A stretch of 37,796 nucleotides of DNA from a virus. Of the stretch, positions 32,712 through 37,796 are shown in pieces. The stretch covers positions 1-37,796 of the IMG/VR virus record IMGVR_UViG_3300035663_000043; one strand, written 5' to 3'. The notes under the pieces are model-generated. The model saw only the letters and a list, made by a program, of their open reading frames with translations. It had not been told where the DNA came from and searched no databases. The translations under genes and the position numbers were made by a program. Each line of letters starts with the position of its first letter. The stretch's first letter is position 1.

Positions 32712-34132
32712 AAAAACGGCCAATCCTCAGCAGGTTCTATCGGAGTTCCCCAAAGTTGATGCTTTGCCAACGCTACATGTGAAACACTCTCAGGTGAAAC
32801 TATAACTTGCCTATCTTCAAACCCTGCTATATTTTTTTCTAACCACTTTACTACATAACGCTGTAAATCTAAAGTGTGATTGTCTTTATCGGGATATCTT
32901 CCGCTTTCATCTGTCAAGTAGTTTTCTATTTCAAATATAGTAGCTGGGCATTTTGTCGTGACTATATACCTGTCTTGGCTACATAAATCATTAATAAATC
33001 TAAAATACTTATCTTCATCGTCTTTTTGTTTATTACTTGGAATCAAAGGGAGATTGACCCCTATATCTCGTAATTCACTAGCAAATCCTAGTGCTGCCGA
33101 ATCGTAAATGCAAGTTACACGAGAATAAGCAGGTACACACTCAGAGACTATTTCTTGGAATCTTTCCCATATTTTACGAGAAGATATTTTCAACCTGTCT
33201 GTCTCGTAAATTTCTCTTACTATATAAACCGTCCTAGTCTTGCCTAAATACCCAACTAATAGCGCAGCAAAACACTTTGCAAAACCCGGGTCAAATAAAC
33301 CAAACCACTTAGTGCCGGGATTATCTTTCAAGAGGTCTAAAATTTCATTATAAGGCTTAACGTGCACATCTGATTTAAACGCTTTTATAACAGAACGCGA
33401 GCCGCCTGTTATATATTCGGCCATCCATTGCACTAACCAAATGTCCCAATCGCCCCTAATCTCATGTTGAATCTTTTCTTGTTCTATATCAAAGCTATCA
33501 GGTAGGAAAGGGTTATCGTATAGATTCCAGCAAAAGTGCGCCCATACATTACTACTTGCTAACGCCTCATTCTCTATCTTTACATAAAAGTTAGTCTTAG
33601 ATAACGGCGGAGCACCTATCACCATCCACACAGCATCCCTAGCCGCTATATTAGGATAACAGTATTGATAAGCTCTTGGGTCATGGTCTGCTAGTTCATC
33701 AAATCCGCAAAAGTCAAATTCAAAGCCCTGCATGGATTCCCATTGGTGAGCACCCATTATAACTATTCGGCTGTTTATTTCAGAGAAAAAAATTTCTCTT
33801 TTCTTATCCGTCCAAGTAATTTTTACGTCCCATTCTTTTGGAAAAAACGCTCGTACTCTGTTAGTTTGATTTAATATCCTATCAGCACTAGGAGAATCAG
33901 GATAAACTAAATAACCTAATTTATTTCTTTGTGTTCCTACGATTCTAGTAGCAACATATAGCAACACTTCAGTACCGCCAGCTTTCCGGCCTTTTCTGCA
34001 AAATATCTTTTTTTTTCCTTTTTCAAAAATAGCTTTTTTGACTTCTTTCTGGATAGGCGATAAAGTAATGTGTTTTTCTAATTGGTAGATTCTAGTAGCA
34101 TATTCTTTTAATGCTGCCTGATTAGTCGTCAT
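32708..34132 (-). CDS. terL: Terminase large subunit
   Basis: A 474-residue packaging motor and nuclease. The ATPase N-terminal half shows a Walker A-like GRKAGGTE at 48-55, Walker B-type FDFCGFDE with D145/E146, and a GAPPLSKTNFY coupling segment. The RNase H-like nuclease half has Asp281 (GLFDPGF), Asp344 (CIYDSA) and an Asp near 422 (HTLDLQRY). The Lys expected just before the Thr of the P-loop is Gly (GGT), with Lys instead three residues earlier. It is encoded 1 base after terS and starts the head-gene order. Confidence 0.9.
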   Translation of the reverse strand: MTTNQAALKEYATRIYQLEKHITLSPIQKEVKKAIFEKGKKKIFCRKGRKAGGTEVLLYVATRIVGTQRNKLGYLVYPDSPSADRILNQTNRVRAFFPKEWDVKITWTDKKREIFFSEINSRIVIMGAHQWESMQGFEFDFCGFDELADHDPRAYQYCYPNIAARDAVWMVIGAPPLSKTNFYVKIENEALASSNVWAHFCWNLYDNPFLPDSFDIEQEKIQHEIRGDWDIWLVQWMAEYITGGSRSVIKAFKSDVHVKPYNEILDLLKDNPGTKWFGLFDPGFAKCFAALLVGYLGKTRTVYIVREIYETDRLKISSRKIWERFQEIVSECVPAYSRVTCIYDSAALGFASELRDIGVNLPLIPSNKQKDDEDKYFRFINDLCSQDRYIVTTKCPATIFEIENYLTDESGRYPDKDNHTLDLQRYVVKWLEKNIAGFEDRQVIVSPESVSHVALAKHQLWGTPIEPAEDWPFL

Positions 34133-34133
34133 G

Positions 34134-34652
34134 CTACTTTATTTCTATATTAGTATAATCTATGTCAGGGTCAGCCGCTTGAAGCAGCTTGGCTATATCG
34201 GCCACACTCTGAATAGTAGCCGTCTTTATAATGTCAACGAATGAGTCGGCATTCTGTAACTGCTTTTCATCTTGGATTACTAAAGTTTGAAGATTCTTAG
34301 CTGTCTCAGCAAGTAGCTTTATATCTCGTGGGGGTAGCATTGCATCTGCTTCTTTCAAGTAAGAGACTTGCTTTTCTACTACTTCTAAAACATCATTTAA
34401 GATATTAGCAACACGGTTGCGATTAAGTTGTATAACTTCTTTCGCTGTCTCAGCTACTTGTATTTTTCTTTGTTCGCTCCAATAGTTTTTTGCCCACCCA
34501 TCTACTAAAGATGGTTCTAGTCCTGATTCTATTGCAGATTCTTCAATTGAAGCACCAGATGTAAATAAATCAAAGGCTTTTTTGTATTTCTTCCAAAGTG
34601 CTGTATCTGTTAATTTTGGGAGGGTAACTGGTTCTAAACTCTTTGAAGCCAT
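34134..34652 (-). CDS. terS: Terminase small subunit
   Basis: A 172-residue helical protein directly before terL, the normal partner position. The N-terminal ~70 residues contain a helix-turn-helix-like stretch (ASIEESAIESGLEPSLVDGWAKNYW) suited to recognise the packaging site. A long helix in the middle would form the oligomer ring. The start ATG at 34652 has no Shine-Dalgarno; it follows directly on the T-run of an intrinsic terminator hairpin. No other in-frame start with a ribosome site is seen. The assignment rests on order and size. Confidence 0.75.
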   Translation of the reverse strand: MASKSLEPVTLPKLTDTALWKKYKKAFDLFTSGASIEESAIESGLEPSLVDGWAKNYWSEQRKIQVAETAKEVIQLNRNRVANILNDVLEVVEKQVSYLKEADAMLPPRDIKLLAETAKNLQTLVIQDEKQLQNADSFVDIIKTATIQSVADIAKLLQAADPDIDYTNIEIK

Positions 34653-34716
34653 AAAAAAACCCGTTAAGTGTCAATCGGGGAGGTTCGAGGTTTGTACAAG
34701 GCTAACACTTAACGGG
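34653..34716 (-). terminator. Intrinsic terminator abutting terS start
   Basis: Read leftward, CCCGTTAAGTGT (34705-34716) and ACACTTAACGGG (34660-34671) form a perfect 12-bp stem with a 33-base loop, then TTTTTTT (34653-34659), then immediately the ATG of terS. It works as an intrinsic terminator for the transcript from the promoter near 35222-35250, and also covers the region where a terS ribosome site should be. Confidence 0.8.
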
Positions 34717-34725
34717 TAAAATCTG

Positions 34726-34899
34726 TTACTTTCTCGCATCTATTGAGTCCTTGGTCGTAACTATACCAGCTAGTAAAGCGATAGCTGATACAATCAAATC
34801 CGGCGGAGTAGCTCCATAAGATGAGAAGATGGCTAGTATCCCTGAAAGAATAGTAGCTAGCCCCGATAGCGTCCCTTTATTTAAAAACTTGCTATCCAT
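34726..34899 (-). CDS. Small two-span membrane protein (holin-like)
   Basis: A 57-residue frame from ATG 34899 to TAA 34726-34728, overlapping the end of the upstream gene by 8 bases. Two hydrophobic segments (about 10-28, LSGLATILSGILAIFSS; and 35-48, LIVSAIALLAGIV) are separated by a Gly/Pro turn (YGATPPD). The tail is charged (KDSIDARK). The topology and size fit small class II-type phage holins. No ribosome site stronger than GGG is visible. Confidence 0.7.
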   Translation of the reverse strand: MDSKFLNKGTLSGLATILSGILAIFSSYGATPPDLIVSAIALLAGIVTTKDSIDARK

Positions 34900-35185
34900 T
34901 TTTCCCTTTAATACTTTTTAGTTCTTTATCTATCCTAGATACTATCTTTACGAGTCTTTCAGCCCACCCGTTCTCGTCTAGTTTAACCTTATCAAAAATA
35001 GGATCTAAGTTCTTTGGATCTGTTAGGGTAGGGTCGTAGTATTCGCTAAATTCTTCTTTATCTTTAAAGATAGCCTCTTCGATAGAAGGTAAAGGAGTTA
35101 CCGCGGTTTCATTGGCTTCGACGGTTTCGACGGCTTCGACGGCTTCGATGGTTTTTTTGGTGACATCCCGTTTTTGTACCCGCAT
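34892..35185 (-). CDS. Small acidic protein, unknown function
   Basis: A 97-residue protein translated from ATG 35185 with AGGAG upstream, first after the sigma70-like promoter. The N-terminus is basic, followed by a Val/Glu/Ala repeat of the form EAVETVEANET (low complexity), and then an Asp/Glu/Lys-rich helical part (DPTLTDPKNLDPIFDKVKLDENGW). The low-complexity stretch is encoded by a short near-repeat of GACGGCTTC-like bases. No family is recognised. Confidence 0.6.
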   Translation of the reverse strand: MRVQKRDVTKKTIEAVEAVETVEANETAVTPLPSIEEAIFKDKEEFSEYYDPTLTDPKNLDPIFDKVKLDENGWAERLVKIVSRIDKELKSIKGKNG

Positions 35186-35221
35186 CCCATAACACTCCTA
35201 ATAAAAAAAAGTTTATTTATA

Positions 35222-35250
35222 AATATACTATCACTTTAAAAGTAAGTCAA
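35222..35250 (-). promoter_or_regulatory. Sigma70-like promoter for terminase region
   Basis: On the lower strand TTGACT (35245-35250) and TATATT (35222-35227) are separated by exactly 17 bases, matching consensus at 5 of 6 positions each. It overlaps the stop codon of the secreted-protein gene and reads into the 97-residue gene, the membrane protein and the terS-abutting terminator. Confidence 0.7.
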
Positions 35251-36148
35251 TTGATGAAGGAATACTATAATCCTTTCTTAAACGTGGACTAATAAACTTA
35301 TCACTACTAATGCCGTTCATCTCCTTCGTCCAGATAAAAACAAAATCACATCTTCTTTTTTGCTCTTTAATTATCCACTTAGCATCATGTATAGATATAT
35401 TGTTAGATAATGGGTTTCTCCCTTCTATCTTTATATCAAGCCCATCAAAATTATAAATGCAAGGAGCTATAGGCCAGTTAAACCCGTGAAGCTCATGATA
35501 CGCTCCTTCTATCCGTTTCTCTTTTAATGGATTCCATACCCAACTATATTTAATACCTTCTATAAGGTTATTAATCGCCCACTGTTGGACTATCCCTAGT
35601 AGGGTCTTACCTTGGGTATTGGAACAATTAGACTCTAGCTCAGGAGAGATTAGCCACTCTAAATGAGGATGTTTATTAATAAGGTTTTTGACTGATATTA
35701 AGTACCGCTCTAGTGAATATAAAAGTGCAGGATCCTGTTTTCGTATACTACTACAAAATCGTTTGCTAGATGTTTTCGGTCTAAATTCAGGTTGTGCCAG
35801 ACGTTTATTTCGTCGGCCTGCGCCGTTGAGTAGATGTATTTCGACAACACTTCGGAGCGTCTTGCTTCGGACTTTTCCTCTTCGGTTATAGTGTTTTCTA
35901 GTGATTCGTTTTCTAATAAGGGAGACTCGTTCGAAACACTTTGTGCTAGTTCCAAAGGTCTTATACAAAGTTGCAATTGCAAAATCTTTTCGGCGGTGTG
36001 CAATGTTAAGCAACGAGCTACATTTAAAGTCCGGATGGAATAACGAGAGTGGACTAGTCCCGACAATGCCCTGCGCATACGATTCCGCATAAACCCCCTG
36101 ATATAAAATTAAAAACAACAACAACTTTTTATAAAAGTTAATTGTCAT
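35231..36148 (-). CDS. Secreted protein of unknown function
   Basis: A 305-residue protein starting 4 bases inside the endolysin gene's end. Residues 1-26 look like a cleavable signal peptide (MTINFYKKLLLFLILYQGVYA, cut near ESYAQ). The middle is Arg/Lys-rich (~45-120) and includes EIHLLNGAGRRNKRL. The C-terminal half looks folded: QGKTLLGIVQQWAINNLIEG, YHELHGFNWPIAPCIYNFDG, and a CDFVFIWTKEMNG segment. Its place in the lysis cassette suggests an envelope-acting role such as an accessory hydrolase or spanin substitute. It has no lipobox and no coiled coil. A second frame (35710-36090) is open within its middle. Confidence 0.75.
   Translation of the reverse strand: MTINFYKKLLLFLILYQGVYAESYAQGIVGTSPLSLFHPDFKCSSLLNIAHRRKDFAIATLYKTFGTSTKCFERVSLIRKRITRKHYNRRGKVRSKTLRSVVEIHLLNGAGRRNKRLAQPEFRPKTSSKRFCSSIRKQDPALLYSLERYLISVKNLINKHPHLEWLISPELESNCSNTQGKTLLGIVQQWAINNLIEGIKYSWVWNPLKEKRIEGAYHELHGFNWPIAPCIYNFDGLDIKIEGRNPLSNNISIHDAKWIIKEQKRRCDFVFIWTKEMNGISSDKFISPRLRKDYSIPSSIDLLLK
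35710..36090 (-). CDS. Possible overprinted ORF inside secreted-protein gene
   Basis: A 126-residue frame, shifted by one base relative to the gene around it. Its composition is more protein-like than an average shadow frame, with acidic residues in its centre (LENTITEEEKSEARRSE) and an aromatic C-terminus. No ribosome site is visible at its ATG. Nested lysis genes such as Rz1 in Rz have this topology, but this product has no lipobox or signal peptide. It could also mark a frameshift in the longer frame. Low confidence that it is expressed. Confidence 0.25.
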   Translation of the reverse strand: MRNRMRRALSGLVHSRYSIRTLNVARCLTLHTAEKILQLQLCIRPLELAQSVSNESPLLENESLENTITEEEKSEARRSEVLSKYIYSTAQADEINVWHNLNLDRKHLANDFVVVYENRILHFYIH

Positions 36149-36660
36149 AAGTTTATTACCCTAAAAAACCAGCCGGGATTATGCCCAGCATGAGGTCTCG
36201 TCCAAAGGTAGGTATACCGCGCAACCTTTAAAGCCTCTTTTAAAACCTTCGGTTTACAGTCATCATAAACCTTCTCTAGTGCTAGCTTAGTATTGACCCC
36301 CCAAATGCCGTCAACTATTATTTTTGTATCTTGTAATATACAAGCTAAACATATCTGTAAAAATGAAATAGGGTTTTTAATCCCATGATGTACGATAGAA
36401 TCAAACATAAACTCAGAGAGCCATTCATCATATCCAAACCGTTCTTCTAATCGGTAAGTCTCAACGATTGTTTTATTATAAAATTCTCTAGCTTTTTCTA
36501 TAGTAAGGTCTTTCACGGAGCCCTTATAGCCGTTCTGCTCGTAAAAAGATTGGGTAATACCAAAGTTAGTAAGGCCGCCGGGGTCTTGATTAGCTGGCCT
36601 ATTAGCAAGCCCACCCTCGCGCTTAATTGTCTGGTTAATTATCTTTATCCAGTTCGCCAT
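36145..36660 (-). CDS. GH108-type endolysin (muramidase)
   Basis: A 171-residue glycoside hydrolase 108 protein. The catalytic Glu is in the N-terminal REGG motif (residue 15). It is followed by the DPGGLTNFGIT pattern (~27-37) and, in the C-terminal half, a peptidoglycan-binding-like domain with IVDGIWGVNTKLALEKV (~117-133). This matches phage endolysins that cut between N-acetylmuramic acid and N-acetylglucosamine. There is no signal peptide, so it relies on a holin. Its start overlaps the membrane protein gene upstream by 26 bases. Confidence 0.9.
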   Translation of the reverse strand: MANWIKIINQTIKREGGLANRPANQDPGGLTNFGITQSFYEQNGYKGSVKDLTIEKAREFYNKTIVETYRLEERFGYDEWLSEFMFDSIVHHGIKNPISFLQICLACILQDTKIIVDGIWGVNTKLALEKVYDDCKPKVLKEALKVARYTYLWTRPHAGHNPGWFFRVINL

Positions 36661-36991
36661 TACTTTCCCTTGTTTCTATAGCTTGCTGTAGTATTTGATT
36701 CCGCCGCTGTTTTGCTGAGATGGAGCCAGATACGCCAAGCCCTGACCCTAAAATCTCAAAATCATTACCTTGTAGCTTTTCTAGTAAGAGAGTACCTCCC
36801 ATAGCCACAATAAGCACTATTACTACACTTAAAGGTACTTGCCCCTTTCCTGTAGTAATCTTGATTAGTTCTCTGCGCTCTTTTCTTGCTTCTTGTATCT
36901 CTTTAACGAGCTGGTCAAAAACAGGATGTAACTTGTTTACGTCTTTACGGATATCTTCCAGAAGGCTTTTCACTTCCGAGAAGTTTTCCAT
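36635..36991 (-). CDS. Membrane protein, holin or lysis-associated candidate
   Basis: A 118-residue protein with an N-terminal helical coil (about 5-45, VKSLLEDIRKDVNKLHPVFDQLVKEI) and a single membrane span near 53-72 (PLSVVIVLIVAMGGTLLL). A charged C-terminal tail follows. One-span proteins with this layout include the XhlA-like holin accessory proteins. It overlaps the endolysin by 26 bases, which is the usual position of a holin gene. The true holin may be this or the two-span protein at 34726-34899. Confidence 0.65.
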   Translation of the reverse strand: MENFSEVKSLLEDIRKDVNKLHPVFDQLVKEIQEARKERRELIKITTGKGQVPLSVVIVLIVAMGGTLLLEKLQGNDFEILGSGLGVSGSISAKQRRNQILQQAIETRESNGELDKDN

Positions 36992-36992
36992 A

Positions 36993-37319
36993 CTAGAAAG
37001 TCGCGGTTGCTCTAACTATATCTAATACAACCTTGAGCCTACTTTTAACTTGAATAGCAAAATTTAATATAAAGGTATTAGCTTCAGGCGCGACGGGTTC
37101 AGGAATAATCTCCGTATTTAACTCAGCAGGAGAGGGATTATTAATAGTAAGGCTATCAATAACGGAATCGACAAATTGCATTGCCTCCTCTAGTACAAGC
37201 TCTACAGATTGCAAAGATGATTGCGCCATCAGCAGCTGCTGTACGGCCGGAATCTTTAACAGCTCTTGCACTTCAGGAATTTTTAATAGTTTTAAAGCTA
37301 TTTGGACAGTGTTAGTCAT
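36993..37319 (-). CDS. Small protein of unknown function
   Basis: A 108-residue protein. It starts with two near-repeats, LLKIPEVQE and LLKIPAVQQ (residues ~11-28), probably short helices. A Pro/Glu-rich middle and a Val/Leu-rich final helix (FAIQVKSRLKVVLDIVRA) follow. It lies between the FtsK gene and the lysis genes, 25 bases after the former. No signal peptide or membrane span is obvious. No family is recognised. Confidence 0.6.
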   Translation of the reverse strand: MTNTVQIALKLLKIPEVQELLKIPAVQQLLMAQSSLQSVELVLEEAMQFVDSVIDSLTINNPSPAELNTEIIPEPVAPEANTFILNFAIQVKSRLKVVLDIVRATATF

Positions 37320-37344
37320 GGTCTTTACCTATAACATAATATTA

Positions 37345-37796
37345 TTAATTATTCCAGATAACTTTTTTCTTTCCCTTAGAAACAAGTTCCTCGCTAACTA
37401 TCCCGTCCGCTATCAACTGTTTTAAATATTTCGTGGCCTTTGCCACGCCTATAGAGAATTGCGCTTGTATTTCTGATGCGCTTATTTCTTCTTGTCCTTG
37501 AGCGTACTCTATGACTTTCCCGTACTCCTCGCCATTCTTTCCCGTGATAGTCTCTGGCTTGGTTTCTACATAGCTTATAAGGGACTCTTCGTATTGGGGA
37601 GCTAAAGAAGCTGTTATCTGTTGACATATACTTTTAACTTCACTATCTGAAATATACGATACCTGCACCCTCTGCTGGCCTTCTCCTCCCGGAAGCACCA
37701 TCAACGCATCTCCTTTACCTAGGAGCTTTTCTGCTCCTTTGCTATCAAGAATAACTCTTGAGTCAATGGAAGAGGCTACCCTAAAAGCTATCCTTG
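37345..37796 (-). CDS. ftsK: FtsK-type DNA translocase, C-terminus (partial)
   Basis: The 5' part is cut off by the window edge. The visible ~150 residues include the highly conserved end of the FtsK/SpoIIIE motor (RIAFRVASSIDSRVILD, then GAEKLLGKGDAL, VSYISDSEV). A linker follows, and then the winged-helix gamma domain (ISASEIQAQFSIGVAKATKYL, ADGIVSEE) that in FtsK reads polar KOPS sequences. In E. coli the recognition helix reads RIGYNRAAR; here it reads SIGVAKATK, so the site read may differ. Gene direction and tight spacing to phage genes suggest it is phage-encoded. A host gene flanking an integrated phage cannot be excluded. Confidence 0.85.
   Translation of the reverse strand, partial: RIAFRVASSIDSRVILDSKGAEKLLGKGDALMVLPGGEGQQRVQVSYISDSEVKSICQQITASLAPQYEESLISYVETKPETITGKNGEEYGKVIEYAQGQEEISASEIQAQFSIGVAKATKYLKQLIADGIVSEELVSKGKKKVIWNN

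Noticed and set aside
34672-34704. tRNA-like T-loop GGTTCGAGG in the hairpin loop
   Set aside because: The flanking bases do not pair into a T-arm, and no acceptor or anticodon arm can be drawn. No other tRNA gene was seen in the window.
1-37796. Circular closure with the FtsK gene continuing at position 1
   Set aside because: Reading the FtsK frame across a joined end gives about 34 codons without FtsK motifs and then a stop, so the ends are not directly adjacent in a circle.

Overview
The window looks like most of the genome of a short-tailed (podovirus-type) dsDNA bacteriophage. It is AT-rich by eye and nearly fully coding, apart from about 1 kb at the left end. The order of structural genes (small and large terminase, a ~728-residue portal, scaffold, coat, small head proteins, tail adaptor, nozzle, fibre, three large helical proteins) resembles P22-like and related podoviruses. 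A GH108-type endolysin and a virion transglycosylase suggest a Gram-negative host. I cannot place the host further. No integrase, repressor, DNA polymerase or phage RNA polymerase is visible, and the last gene runs off the right edge, so the window may be incomplete.

Layout. 1-1048: non-coding control or origin-like region with dyads, a ~40-bp-spaced iteron set, an AT-rich tract with a DnaA-box-like site, and an 18-bp inverted repeat. 1049-4370 (+): a small protein, two related adenine methyltransferases and five tiny genes, with a strong terminator. 4373-6466 (-): a primase-helicase facing away from the next operon across a palindromic operator. 6527-12533 (+): replication and recombination genes (Sak4-type ATPase, DUF669 protein, SF2 helicase, YqaJ exonuclease, a second nuclease-like protein), interrupted by three tandem genes made of seven-residue Gly-Asp repeats. 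12505-37796 (-): the late region. Read in transcription order it runs: FtsK-type DNA translocase C-terminus, small proteins with a holin-like membrane protein and the endolysin, a secreted unknown protein, a sigma70-like promoter with two small genes, an intrinsic terminator, then terminase, head, tail and ejection genes.

How it fits together. With no polymerase present, replication probably uses the phage primase-helicase to recruit host enzymes. Sak4, the DUF669 protein and the YqaJ exonuclease would form a single-strand-annealing recombination module. Late genes appear to be controlled at a promoter (about 35222-35250) followed by a terminator that directly abuts the terS start codon. The most unusual elements are the Gly-Asp heptad gene array, a tail nozzle protein carrying 18 propeller-like repeats, the terS-abutting terminator, and a phage-linked FtsK end whose DNA-reading domain differs from the E. 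coli type.
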